Origin: Prevotellaceae bacterium UBA1746
Lineage (GTDB): Bacteria > Bacteroidota > Bacteroidia > Bacteroidales > Bacteroidaceae
DNA: 64,000 nucleotides
Direction of reading: 5' to 3'
Assembly (NCBI GenBank): GCA_002314875.1
Contig: DCHS01000038.1
Coordinates: 1-64,000, forward strand
Part shown: piece by piece, positions 1 through 8,125 of the stretch
How the letters are laid out: each line of letters starts with the position of its first letter
Position numbering within the stretch: position 1 is the stretch's first letter
The notes under the pieces: model-generated
Databases searched by the model: none
Told to the model about the DNA's origin: nothing
What the model saw: only the letters and a program-made list of their open reading frames with translations
Program-made: the position numbers and the translations under genes

Positions 1-361
1 GTAGCGAAGTGCAGTGCTGGGGTATATTCAGCGAGAAATAAAGCGTGACGTAGTTACGCGATATTCATTTGCAATGCGTGCGTCCGTTTGCCGTGTTTGC
101 CATGCGTTCGTGGTTTTATCGCGTAACTACGTCACGCTTTGGCTGGCGCATGAATAGCACAGGCACTGCGCACGTTCCGTGCTTGTACCTGCCTACCATA
201 TCGCGTACCTACGGCACGCTCTTGCCATGCGGAGTCAATCTATGCCCAATTGTATATAATTACCCTAATTTAAAGCAACTCTTCCTGATGTTATGAACCA
301 TCACGAAAATCTCAACATCTTTGTTTTTTGAAATTCAACACACACACAAAACATAAGTTCT
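1..361. other. Non-coding left edge, palindrome-rich
   Basis: No convincing gene. A 75-codon open frame at 69-296 has no signal peptide, no family resemblance and overlaps the repeats described separately, so I do not call it. The stretch is GC-rich and palindromic up to about 235, then becomes AT-rich before the first gene. No clear TAnnTTTG promoter box is visible just ahead of the gene at 362. Confidence 0.6.
40..140. repeat. Perfect 24-bp inverted repeat (40-63 / 117-140)
   Basis: The two arms are exact reverse complements over 24 bases (core GCGTGACGTAGTTACGC) and are separated by 53 bases. A third, degenerate copy in the orientation of the right arm lies at about 200-223 with three mismatches. 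The hairpin is not followed by a T-run in the way a simple terminator would be. It could be a small palindromic mobile element, a protein-binding site, or the 3' end of an upstream transcription unit. Confidence 0.75.
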
Positions 362-1141
362 ATGAAGAAAACTTTACTCCAGACACTACTTTCTACAACG
401 ATGTTTTTTGCGGTTAGCGGTCAGATGATGGCGCAGGAATACACCATCGGTAACACCTTTGCAGGCTATCCCCTCGACAGTTATCCATTCTATACGTATT
501 ACGAGTGCAGTGCCTCAGAGTTTTTGTATTCACAGGAAGACCTCGAAGCAATGCCTGCCGGTACAATCAGCGATTTGAGCTTTGCTTTTTATGGCGGTTC
601 CTATCTTCCTACTCATATTTCCATATGGCTTCAGAATACCGACGATACAGAAATTACCAGCGAGGACTTCACAGATGCTGGAACTATGACGAAGGTTTAT
701 GAGAATCTTGATCTTATTATGGAAGCAGCAGAAGGTTCTAATCGTGAACCGGCATGGTTGAAGTTCGAATTCGGTACTCCTTTTGAATATACTGGCGGCG
801 GCATTCGTGTGATGGTTCGCTCCATTTCCAAGTATTATGGTGATCCTTCTTATCAGTTTGTCAATGATCTTAACAAGATTACTGATATGACTGCTGGCTA
901 TAAGACCAATGCACGTTTGAAGTACGGCTATACAGAAGACGGTATGGCTTATACCTCTGTCAATGCAGTTTTCCCCATTGTCCGCTTCACACTTGATGCT
1001 CAGACCGACGGAGGTCAGCCCGACGGCATACAGCAGGTCTATGGAGAAAACCATAGCGAGACCTACGACCTCCAGGGCCGTAAACTCACGCAGCTCCAGC
1101 ATGGAATATATATCAGCAATGGCAAAAAGGTAATTCGATAA
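362..1141 (+). CDS. Secreted protein with short T9SS-like C-terminal tail
   Basis: A 259-residue exported protein. Residues 1-24 form a Sec signal peptide ending MMA before Q-E. The middle is a single beta-rich domain resembling the N-terminal sandwich of the Omp28-like proteins in this window (phrases such as ISDLSFAFYGG and GGGIRVMVRS), but there is no thioredoxin-like part. Residues 234-259 (YDLQGRKL...GIYISNGKKVIR) match the short sorting-tail pattern seen throughout the window, suggesting export through the type IX system to the cell surface or medium. It lies only 14 bases ahead of the first lectin-like gene and may be co-transcribed with that array. The specific function is unknown. 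Confidence 0.8.
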   Translation: MKKTLLQTLLSTTMFFAVSGQMMAQEYTIGNTFAGYPLDSYPFYTYYECSASEFLYSQEDLEAMPAGTISDLSFAFYGGSYLPTHISIWLQNTDDTEITSEDFTDAGTMTKVYENLDLIMEAAEGSNREPAWLKFEFGTPFEYTGGGIRVMVRSISKYYGDPSYQFVNDLNKITDMTAGYKTNARLKYGYTEDGMAYTSVNAVFPIVRFTLDAQTDGGQPDGIQQVYGENHSETYDLQGRKLTQLQHGIYISNGKKVIR

Positions 1142-1155
1142 CCTTTCCCTCTAAT

Positions 1156-2520
1156 ATGCAAAGATTCATCTTTAGTTTTCTGGTCATACTTGCGGCATGC
1201 ATTTCTGCACAGGCCCAACGTACGCTCGTTCACTATCAGAACGGGGAAATGCGTTCGTTTCCCTATGAGGAGTATACCCGTATCTCTTTCAGCACTACTG
1301 CCCATGATCCTGTTGATATGGGAGTAAGCGTCTTGTGGTCACCAGTGAATGTGTCGGTCGAAGATGATGATGCATCAGCACAGACACCGGTCGATTACGG
1401 CACCTATACCGGTTGGGGTGATCCTACTGGTCAGAAGACCTCCACAAAACTCTCAGATTATGGAGGCTATGAAGCTCCTGATGACATCACTGGAACCGAC
1501 CTCGATATTGCAACAAAGCAATGGGGTGGAGGATGGCGTCTCCCGACAAAAGCAGAATGGCAGGAATTGAAGGACAACTGCGAATGGACATGGACAACCT
1601 TTGACGGTATTAACGGCTATAATGTTGTTGCGAAGAATGGTAATAGCATTTTTCTTCCTGCTGCTGGTATGCGTGATAACGGCAATAAGACTTATGTCAA
1701 TCAGTATGGTTGTTATTGGAGTTCCAATCTCTACACTGATATGCCTGGCAATGCCTATTATCTTGCCTTCTTCAATATGTATTCCACCTTTTCCTATTGT
1801 GGAAGAAGTTACGGTCTCTCTGTTCGTCCGGTTATTGCTACTGATGCAGAATGGGGTACTTCGCAGACCGTTGCTCCCAAGGTAGTCCTTCATGCAGAAA
1901 ACCGCGATGTCTTTATTCCCCGTAAGCAGATAACAAGCATCGAGTTTGATTCTGACGAAGATCATTCCCGTGAATCCGTAGATCTCGGTCTCAGTGTAGA
2001 ATGGGCAACGGTAAACTTTGATCTTGCAGCTCAGGATTGTGCTTGTGCAAAACCGGAAAATCGTGGTGGTTTCTATGGCTGGGCAGATCCTACTGGAAAG
2101 AAGACATCCCGCGACTTTGAGGATTATGGTGGCTCAAAACCCCAGCAGAATATCTGTGGAAGCGATCTTGATATCGTTACACTCTATTGGGGTAATGACT
2201 GGCGTCTTCCTTCCGATGCCGAATTTACGGAATTGGCAGAAAAGTGCGAATGGACGTACATGGAAACTACGGAAGATTTGCCTGGTTACAAGGTGACAGG
2301 TCCTAATGGTAACAGCATTTTCCTTCCCTGTGCAGGAACCCGTACCGATGAAGAGATATTTGCTGTCGGAGAAATGGGCTGCTATTGGACAGGAACTCTC
2401 AGTCCATATGATACTGCTCTTCAGTACGCGATGGTGATGTGGTTTACCCCCGAAAAGGTAGCCCGTCATGACGCCTATCGTTTTTCAGGCAACAGCATCC
2501 GTCCCGTTCGTAATAAATAA
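1156..2520 (+). CDS. Secreted protein with two FISUMP / lectin-like domains
   Basis: A 454-residue exported protein with a signal peptide at about 1-20 (ending SAQAQ). A short beta motif (HYQNGEMRSFPYEEYTRISF) is followed by a first domain at about 53-223 and, after a second beta motif (DVFIPRKQITSIEF), a second domain at about 272-452. Each domain has VD[ML]G[LV]SV.W..VN, GW.DPTG, WG..WRLP...E, NG.....NGNSIFLP.AG, YW and a final S[VI]RPV. These are hallmarks of the Fibrobacter-major-paralogous (FISUMP) / DUF1566-like group, which has a C-type-lectin-like fold and probably binds ligands outside the cell. It has no T9SS tail and ends immediately after the fold. The next gene starts 10 bases downstream. 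The ligand is not predictable. Confidence 0.85.
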   Translation: MQRFIFSFLVILAACISAQAQRTLVHYQNGEMRSFPYEEYTRISFSTTAHDPVDMGVSVLWSPVNVSVEDDDASAQTPVDYGTYTGWGDPTGQKTSTKLSDYGGYEAPDDITGTDLDIATKQWGGGWRLPTKAEWQELKDNCEWTWTTFDGINGYNVVAKNGNSIFLPAAGMRDNGNKTYVNQYGCYWSSNLYTDMPGNAYYLAFFNMYSTFSYCGRSYGLSVRPVIATDAEWGTSQTVAPKVVLHAENRDVFIPRKQITSIEFDSDEDHSRESVDLGLSVEWATVNFDLAAQDCACAKPENRGGFYGWADPTGKKTSRDFEDYGGSKPQQNICGSDLDIVTLYWGNDWRLPSDAEFTELAEKCEWTYMETTEDLPGYKVTGPNGNSIFLPCAGTRTDEEIFAVGEMGCYWTGTLSPYDTALQYAMVMWFTPEKVARHDAYRFSGNSIRPVRNK

Positions 2521-2530
2521 AGAAGATGAT

Positions 2531-3238
2531 ATGAAAAAGATTTTTTCTCTCGCAATACTCCTGCTTTTGCCATTAGGTATGAAGGCGCAGAAAACGGGAA
2601 ATATCGTTGTCTATCGTACTGATGGCCAGCAGATGAGCATACCCGTTACAGAGATCGAGCGAGTTACTTTTGAACTTACTGCAGAAGAAGGCACTCTTGC
2701 TGCCGTCGATCTCGGACTGAGTGTCAAATGGGCGAACCTCAACCTCGACCTTTCCAATGAGAGCAAAGTTGCCAGCGCTCCAGAGGAATTCGGTGGTTAC
2801 TACGGTTGGGCTGACGTTACAGGTGAACTGACCATCAGTGACGTTGATTATTATCCTTCTACCGAAGTTCCAGAAATGATCAGTGGCACCGAATATGATA
2901 TCTGCCGTGCTCAACTTGGTGACGATTGGCGTTTGCCAACCAAGGAGGAATGCCAGGAACTTATCGATAACTGTACCTTCATCGAAACCCAGATAAACGG
3001 CATCAACGGCCATAAGGTGGTGGGTTCGACCGGAAATTGGATTTTCCTTCCCTGGGCTGGTTATCGTTATGGTCAGAAGAATTTCCATGATAATCAGTAT
3101 GGTTATTATTGGACCGGAACCCTCAACGAGAAGGTGTCAAAGTTTGCCTATTATCTCAATGTCTATTCCGGACGATATGCTATGGCAAACAATATTCGCT
3201 ACAACGGGTGCAGTGTGCGTGCTGTAACGACTAAATAA
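2531..3238 (+). CDS. Secreted single-domain FISUMP / lectin-like protein
   Basis: A 235-residue exported protein. I place the start at the ATG at 2531, which begins a normal signal peptide (MKKIFSLAILLLLPLG..KAQ); a longer in-frame reading from 2468 would overlap the previous gene by 53 bases. After the beta motif YRTDGQQMSIPVTEIERVTF comes one lectin-like domain with VDLGLSVKWANLN, GWADVTG, DDWRLPTKEE, IFLPWAGYR, YYWTGT and the ending CSVRAV. There is no sorting tail. It is one of five FISUMP genes arranged head to tail, with 10 bases before it and 8 after it, so translation is probably coupled. The role is inferred to be extracellular binding. Confidence 0.85.
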   Translation: MKKIFSLAILLLLPLGMKAQKTGNIVVYRTDGQQMSIPVTEIERVTFELTAEEGTLAAVDLGLSVKWANLNLDLSNESKVASAPEEFGGYYGWADVTGELTISDVDYYPSTEVPEMISGTEYDICRAQLGDDWRLPTKEECQELIDNCTFIETQINGINGHKVVGSTGNWIFLPWAGYRYGQKNFHDNQYGYYWTGTLNEKVSKFAYYLNVYSGRYAMANNIRYNGCSVRAVTTK

Positions 3239-3246
3239 TTCTGCCT

Positions 3247-4038
3247 ATGAAGTTAAGAACACTTATCCTTGCATTGACAGCAGTTACTGCTTTGACGCTT
3301 CAAGCCCAGACAAAGATGGTCTTCCATACTGACGGTGGTAAGAGAACCATTCCTATTACGCAGATTGATTCCATAGCCTTCAACACGCTGGATACCAATG
3401 GCCATGAGTATGTTGACTTAGGACTCGAGGTGATGTGGGCCCCTGTCAATGTCGATGTCTCTACTGATAATAAAGAAGCTGTGGCTCCCGAGGCAGCAGG
3501 TTCCTACGTTGGTTGGGGTGATCCTACAGGTTTGATGACCTCAACGAACGACGATGATTATTTAGGCCAGTATCCTCCTTCAAATATCTGCGGCTCCAAG
3601 AACGATATTGCCCGTGTTCAGTGGGGTGGTGCCTGGCGTCTTCCAACCTATGACGATTTCATTGCTTTCCCCTACGGCGACTGCGACTATTTCTGGACAA
3701 AGGTAAACGGCCGTTATGGCTATAAGGTTGTCGGTCCGAACGGCAATAGCATATTCCTCCCTGCATCAGGTTTCTACCTTGATTCCTATATGCCTGGTCT
3801 TCTCGATGACAATGTTGACGGAGGCTTTTGGACAGGAGAAAGTTTCATCGCTTCGAATGGCGATCCTCAAGCCCGCTACTTCTTCATTTTGAAGGACTAC
3901 TTTGATGTTACCTACTTCAGCCGTGCAGCCCTTCAGTCCGTCCGTCCGTGTATTCAGGCAGAGACGATGATTCGTCGCACGGATGGTATCACGCTTTTCA
4001 TTCCCAATAGAAACATTAAAAAAATAACATTTGAATAA
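3247..4038 (+). CDS. Secreted FISUMP / lectin-like protein with an orphan repeat motif at its end
   Basis: A 263-residue exported protein: signal peptide to about residue 20 (LTLQAQ), beta motif FHTDGGKRTIPITQIDSIAF, then one lectin-like domain (VDLGLEVMWAPVN, GWGDPTG, GAWRLPTYDD, NGNSIFLPASG, FWTGE, SVRPC). Unlike the other single-domain members it continues for about 25 residues and stops directly after another copy of the beta motif (RRTDGITLFIPNRNIKKITF). In the two-domain paralogues that motif introduces the second domain, so this gene looks like a two-domain gene that lost its second domain. The next gene starts 7 bases downstream. Confidence 0.85.
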   Translation: MKLRTLILALTAVTALTLQAQTKMVFHTDGGKRTIPITQIDSIAFNTLDTNGHEYVDLGLEVMWAPVNVDVSTDNKEAVAPEAAGSYVGWGDPTGLMTSTNDDDYLGQYPPSNICGSKNDIARVQWGGAWRLPTYDDFIAFPYGDCDYFWTKVNGRYGYKVVGPNGNSIFLPASGFYLDSYMPGLLDDNVDGGFWTGESFIASNGDPQARYFFILKDYFDVTYFSRAALQSVRPCIQAETMIRRTDGITLFIPNRNIKKITFE

Positions 4039-4045
4039 TAACATT

Positions 4046-4516
4046 ATGAAACGTATTCTTCTTTTTTTCGTTGCAATCTTCTCCATGTTCCAGTTTGCTT
4101 CTGCAGCAGAAGCTGGCGATAACCTCATCATCAGCACCAAGGATGGTCAGCAAGTAACTTATCTTCTTTCCACCCGTCCCGTAGTGACTTTTGAAGGAAC
4201 AGATCTCGTTTTGAAGACTACTGAGGTTACGGTAAAATATCCTCTCGCTGACATCGAAGATATGACATTCGATCTCGCTTCCGGTATTCAGCCCATCAAG
4301 ATGGATCAGAACATCAGTTTTACCATCGATGCCAATCACATTGCAGCCAATGGTCTTAAGGGCGGTGAAGTCCTTCAGGTGTTCACCCTCGATGGTAAGG
4401 TTCTTGTCAACGCTACTGCAAGTGAAGACGGACAACTTTCAGTATCTACGGAAGCACTTCCTCACGGCGTTTATGTCGTTAAGGCTGGTAAGAAGTCTTA
4501 CAAAATCATGAAGTAA
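4046..4516 (+). CDS. Small secreted protein: beta motif plus T9SS type A tail
   Basis: A 156-residue exported protein, starting at the ATG at 4046 (a TTG at 4031 would overlap the previous gene). The signal peptide runs to about 22 (FQFASAAEA). Residues 25-80 hold two copies of the beta motif (STKDGQQVTYLL..., VTVKYPLADIEDMTF). Residues 85-156 form the most complete T9SS type A sorting domain in the operon (QVFTLDGKVL, then LPHGVYVVKAGKKSYKIMK). It therefore has almost nothing between the motif and the sorting domain, and it sits inside a run of lectin-like proteins that lack any tail. Its stop codon overlaps the next start by one base. It may act as an anchoring or assembly partner, but that is only inference. 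Confidence 0.8.
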   Translation: MKRILLFFVAIFSMFQFASAAEAGDNLIISTKDGQQVTYLLSTRPVVTFEGTDLVLKTTEVTVKYPLADIEDMTFDLASGIQPIKMDQNISFTIDANHIAANGLKGGEVLQVFTLDGKVLVNATASEDGQLSVSTEALPHGVYVVKAGKKSYKIMK

Positions 4517-5265
4517 TGAAAAGAATCTTCACTCGTATCCTTCTCCTTGGAACTTGGGCGCTGTTAGGTAATGTTTCTGCCCAAGCCCAGAATGCTGCTG
4601 TGATCCACAAGACGGATGGCACGGTCATTCGTGTCCCTTTGGCAGAGATTGACAGCATTGTCTATCAGGGAGCGGGGGAAATGCACGAGGCGGTCGATAT
4701 GGGCGTTTCCGTAAAATGGGCTTCTGTTAATCTTGATATAGACCAGCCCAATAACGAAGCCGTTTCTCCTGAGAGTTTCGGTGGCCTCTATGGATGGGGT
4801 GATCCTACCGGTACCCATCGTGAGCAGAATTATGGAACGTCTCGCGATTATTATCTTGATGATCTCGATGAATTCCTGAATATCTACGGTGGCAAAGGTG
4901 TAGAGGAAATCTCTGGCTCTGACCGTGACATTGCCCGCGAAAAGTGGGGTGGTGAATGGCGTATGGCTACCAAGGACGAATGGAACGAACTTCGTGCAAA
5001 CTGTACCTGGACAAAAGAATTCCGTAATGGTATCGAAGGTTTCCTCGTAACCGCTAAGAATGGCAATACCATTTTCTTCCCCTATGCAGGCTGGCGTATC
5101 GCCGATGTCATTAAGATGCAGAATGAAGCCGCATGGTATTGGACCAGTACAGCCGTTCCCGGTGATGCTACTTCCTGTTATTCCATTGGTATGGGAACCA
5201 GTGAGACCTTCTTGCTCTATACCCAGCGCTATTGCGGTCACTCTATCCGTCCGGTAAGAAAATAG
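4516..5265 (+). CDS. Secreted single-domain FISUMP / lectin-like protein
   Basis: A 249-residue exported protein. The signal peptide ends about residue 24 (NVSAQAQ), followed by the beta motif HKTDGTVIRVPLAEIDSIVY and one lectin-like domain: VDMGVSVKWASVN, GLYGWGDPTG, GGEWRMATKDEW, NGNTIFFPYAGWR, WYWTST, ending HSIRPVRK. The WRLP signature is WRMA here. An insertion of about ten residues after GDPTG is shared with the first domain of the gene at 5545. The start codon overlaps the stop of the preceding gene (TAATG), indicating translational coupling. It is the last gene of the packed run before the MITE-like element. Confidence 0.85.
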   Translation: MKRIFTRILLLGTWALLGNVSAQAQNAAVIHKTDGTVIRVPLAEIDSIVYQGAGEMHEAVDMGVSVKWASVNLDIDQPNNEAVSPESFGGLYGWGDPTGTHREQNYGTSRDYYLDDLDEFLNIYGGKGVEEISGSDRDIAREKWGGEWRMATKDEWNELRANCTWTKEFRNGIEGFLVTAKNGNTIFFPYAGWRIADVIKMQNEAAWYWTSTAVPGDATSCYSIGMGTSETFLLYTQRYCGHSIRPVRK

Positions 5266-5294
5266 TCTCCGTTACATCATTGAGGGAATAATAA

Positions 5295-5529
5295 GGCAAC
5301 TATATACATTTAGGCACAAAAGTAAAAACCATTATTATATTTTATTCAAGAATTTGTGAATGAGTGAGTTTCAAATGTGATGGTCTGAAATTCAAATCAA
5401 TTCAATTGAATTATTGAGAAGAAGAGAATTCATCAATTCACACGCTCGGCCTTTGGACGCTTGCCAGAGCAAGAATTCTTGATAAATAAAGACAACTATA
5501 ACCTTTGTGCCTAATAGTATATAACTACC
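5295..5529. mobile_element. MITE-like element with 29-bp terminal inverted repeats
   Basis: The ends 5295-5323 and 5501-5529 are imperfect inverted repeats (23 of 29 positions match; shared core TTAGGCACAAA). Both ends are flanked directly by the same 8 bases, AATAATAA (5287-5294 and 5530-5537), as expected for a target-site duplication. The 177-base interior is AT-rich with a GC-rich centre near 5443-5472 and encodes no protein. The flanking duplication is AT-only and could be chance. The right end overlaps the likely promoter region of the gene at 5545. Confidence 0.6.
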
Positions 5530-5544
5530 AATAATAATGACGTT

Positions 5545-6936
5545 ATGAAATTAAGATATCTCTTTTGTTGCCTCTTCTGCTTCTGGGCTTTGCTGCTCTC
5601 TGCGCAAGAAGTCCCCAATTCCGTTGTCATTTATCAGACAGATGGAACGGAAGTGCATCTTATGCTTGAAAAGATTCGAAGTCTTTCGTTCCTTAGTGCG
5701 CCCGGAAACGACCGTTTTGAGGCTGTCGATTTGGGACTTAGTGTAGATTGGGCAAGCGTTAACGTTGATGTTGATAATCCCAATCTATGCGCGTTGGCTC
5801 CCGAAGAACCGGGAGGCTATTACGGTTGGGGTGATCCTACAGGCGATCATCACGAGCAGCCAGAGGTGGCAAGCATCAATCCCTATATGCCTGATACTAC
5901 GCTCTGTTTGGTTTTCTATGGCGGTGATCATCCGTTGCTTGATATTACGGGAACGGAATTTGATATTGCCCGCCAGAACTGGGGTGGTGACTGGCGTCTT
6001 CCGACACGTGCAGAACAGGATGAACTTCGTTCGAAGTGTCAGTGGACAATGGAAACCAGGAATGGTATGAATGGTTACAAAGTGACTGGTCTGACAGGAA
6101 AAAGTATATTCCTCCCTGCTGCAGGTTTCCGCATGGGCAATGATATCTATTTCACAAAGAGTTGGTTTGGTTATTATTGGTCAGGAAGTTTAAATCCGAA
6201 CTTCACCAATTACGCCTATTCTATGGACTTTACTAACGAATACTACGAGTGGTTCAGCGATAGCCGTTATTATGGCCAAAGCGTCCGTCCCGTTCGTAAT
6301 AAGGCCACGCTGACCATTGAAGATGTTGAAGGAAATAAAACCAGTTATCCATTGTCAAACATCTATCGTATAGCCTACGAGTATTATGAGCGAGGTGCTG
6401 ATCACTATGAAGCAGTCGACCTTGGCTTAAGCGTAAAGTGGGCTGCTGTCAATGTCGATCTGGAGCAATATGACTATGCTGCAACTTCTCCTGAGGCTTA
6501 TGGTGGCTATTATGGTTGGGCCGATCCTACGGGAACGAAGACCTCGCTCGATGAAAATGACTATCCGTCTGCAAATCCTCCTATGGAAATCAGCGGAACG
6601 GAATACGACCTTATTACACAACATTGGGGTGCTCCCTGGCGATTGCCGAAACAGGAAGATTTCGAAGAACTTCGCAGTAAGTGTTCCTGGGAATGGACAA
6701 CGCTGAACGGTACCGTTGGTTATAAAGTAACAGGTCCCAATGGCAATAACATTTTCCTCCCTGCTGCTGGTTGGCGTTATGGTACAGAAATCAAGAACAC
6801 GGGAACTCACGGATTCTATTGGAGTGGTAGTCGTATTGATGCCTTCTATGTCTATGATCTCGGTTTTAACAACAATTATTTCTGGAACGCTACTTATCGT
6901 TATAATGGTTTCACCCTTCGTGGTGTAAGAAATTAA
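5545..6936 (+). CDS. Secreted protein with two FISUMP / lectin-like domains
   Basis: A 463-residue exported protein: signal peptide to about residue 20 (LLLSAQ), beta motif YQTDGTEVHLMLEKIRSLSF, first lectin-like domain at about 56-251 (VDLGLSVDWASVN, GWGDPTG, GGDWRLPTRAE, SIFLPAAGFR, YYWSGS, SVRPV), a second beta motif (VEGNKTSYPLSNIYRIAY), and a second domain at about 290-462 (VDLGLSVKWAAVN, GWADPTG, APWRLPKQED, NNIFLPAAGWRYG, FYWSGS, LRGV). The end of domain 2 is rich in Asn and Tyr. It has no sorting tail. It is separated from the other FISUMP genes by the MITE-like element, and gpsA follows 7 bases later. Confidence 0.85.
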   Translation: MKLRYLFCCLFCFWALLLSAQEVPNSVVIYQTDGTEVHLMLEKIRSLSFLSAPGNDRFEAVDLGLSVDWASVNVDVDNPNLCALAPEEPGGYYGWGDPTGDHHEQPEVASINPYMPDTTLCLVFYGGDHPLLDITGTEFDIARQNWGGDWRLPTRAEQDELRSKCQWTMETRNGMNGYKVTGLTGKSIFLPAAGFRMGNDIYFTKSWFGYYWSGSLNPNFTNYAYSMDFTNEYYEWFSDSRYYGQSVRPVRNKATLTIEDVEGNKTSYPLSNIYRIAYEYYERGADHYEAVDLGLSVKWAAVNVDLEQYDYAATSPEAYGGYYGWADPTGTKTSLDENDYPSANPPMEISGTEYDLITQHWGAPWRLPKQEDFEELRSKCSWEWTTLNGTVGYKVTGPNGNNIFLPAAGWRYGTEIKNTGTHGFYWSGSRIDAFYVYDLGFNNNYFWNATYRYNGFTLRGVRN

Positions 6937-6943
6937 ATATCAG

Positions 6944-7999
6944 ATGAAACTTTTACGTAAAATTACGCGTATATTTCGCAGAACACCGGCTCCTCGTATT
7001 CCGAAGAGTTTTCCGGGTAACATAGCCATCATTGGTTCTGGTTCCTGGGCAACGGCAATCGCCAAGATTGTCCTCGAAAGCGAAAAGCAAATAGGATGGT
7101 ATCTCCGTAGTGATGAGAACATTGCTGAATTCAAGCGTTTGGGGCATAACCCTAAATATCTCACCGATGTTGAATTTGATCTCTCCCGTATCAACTTTTC
7201 CAGTGATCTCGACGAGATTGTCCACAATCATGATACTCTCATCTTTGTGACACCATCAGCTTACCTGAAGAGTATGCTTGATGAACTTTCCGTTCCGCTC
7301 TATACGAAATTTATCGTTACCGCTATTAAGGGCATCATCCCTGATGAAAACCTGGTTTGTACCGAGTATTTCCGTCAGAAATACGGCGTTCCTGAGCGTA
7401 ATCTCCTTGTTATAGGTGGTCCCAGTCATGCAGAGGAAATAGCCTTAGGCCGTTTGACCTACCTTACGATTGGATGTACGAGTATGGACCGTGCTACGAT
7501 TTTTGCTCATCGTCTCCGTAATGGCTATGTCCGTACCTCCACCTCTCAAGATGTCTTAGGCATTGAATATGGAGCGGTATTGAAAAATGTCTATGCTATT
7601 GCAGCAGGTATTTGTCTCGGCCTTCGCTATGGAGATAATCTTCTCAGTGTGCTGATGTCTAACTCCATTCGTGAGATGCAACGTTTCCTCTCCACCGTAT
7701 CCCCGACAGAACGCAATGTTGTGGACAGCGTTTATCTGGGTGACCTTCTTGTTACGGGTTACAGCAATTTCTCCCGTAATCGTGTCTTCGGCCAGATGGT
7801 TGGTCGTGGCTATTCCGTCCGCTCTGCCCAGATGGAGATGAACATGGTCGCTGAGGGTTATTTTGGTGTCAAGTGCATGCACGATATCAATAAGAATTAT
7901 AAGGTTGATATGCCCATACTTGAGACTGTTTATAATATCCTCTACAACAATGCAAAACCGCGTGACGAAATCAAGCGATTAACCATGCATTTGAAATAA
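6944..7999 (+). CDS. gpsA: NAD(P)-dependent glycerol-3-phosphate dehydrogenase
   Basis: Cytoplasmic enzyme (351 residues) that reduces dihydroxyacetone phosphate to sn-glycerol-3-phosphate, the backbone for phospholipid synthesis. The Rossmann nucleotide loop is at residues 31-38 (GSGSWATA). The family signatures FVTPSAYL, AIKGI, GGPSHAEE and the catalytic-helix region (GAVLKNVYAIAAGI, with the conserved Lys) are all present, as is the C-terminal GDLLVTGYSNFSRNRVFG...GR. A basic extension of about 24 residues precedes the Rossmann fold. It lies 7 bases after the lectin-like gene at 5545, so it may be read through from it, although the functions are unrelated. A terminator hairpin follows at 8023-8050. 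Confidence 0.95.
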   Translation: MKLLRKITRIFRRTPAPRIPKSFPGNIAIIGSGSWATAIAKIVLESEKQIGWYLRSDENIAEFKRLGHNPKYLTDVEFDLSRINFSSDLDEIVHNHDTLIFVTPSAYLKSMLDELSVPLYTKFIVTAIKGIIPDENLVCTEYFRQKYGVPERNLLVIGGPSHAEEIALGRLTYLTIGCTSMDRATIFAHRLRNGYVRTSTSQDVLGIEYGAVLKNVYAIAAGICLGLRYGDNLLSVLMSNSIREMQRFLSTVSPTERNVVDSVYLGDLLVTGYSNFSRNRVFGQMVGRGYSVRSAQMEMNMVAEGYFGVKCMHDINKNYKVDMPILETVYNILYNNAKPRDEIKRLTMHLK

Positions 8000-8022
8000 C
8001 GTAACTCTTTAATTATAAAATA

Positions 8023-8050
8023 GAAGCCTCGTTCCATATGGAGCGAGGCT
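8023..8050. terminator. Bidirectional hairpin terminator
   Basis: A 12-base-pair stem (AAGCCTCGTTCC / GGAGCGAGGCTT, with one G-T pair) and a 4-base loop, with AT-rich flanks on both sides. It lies between the convergent gpsA and lipoprotein genes and can serve both. Confidence 0.85.
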
Positions 8051-8125
8051 TTATACTTTATTTAGGGCTTGAAAGACAAGGCTAACTAGCACATTCTATA
8101 CTATATTTTCTCTTATAAATGGAAA

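Noticed and set aside
69..296. 75-codon open frame in the left-edge region
   Set aside because: It covers the palindromic repeats, has no signal peptide or recognisable domain, and its composition is unlike the neighbouring genes.
1156..6936. Confirmed diversity-generating retroelement
   Set aside because: The fold is suggestive, but there is no reverse transcriptase, accessory gene or template repeat in the window, so only a hypothesis is reported.
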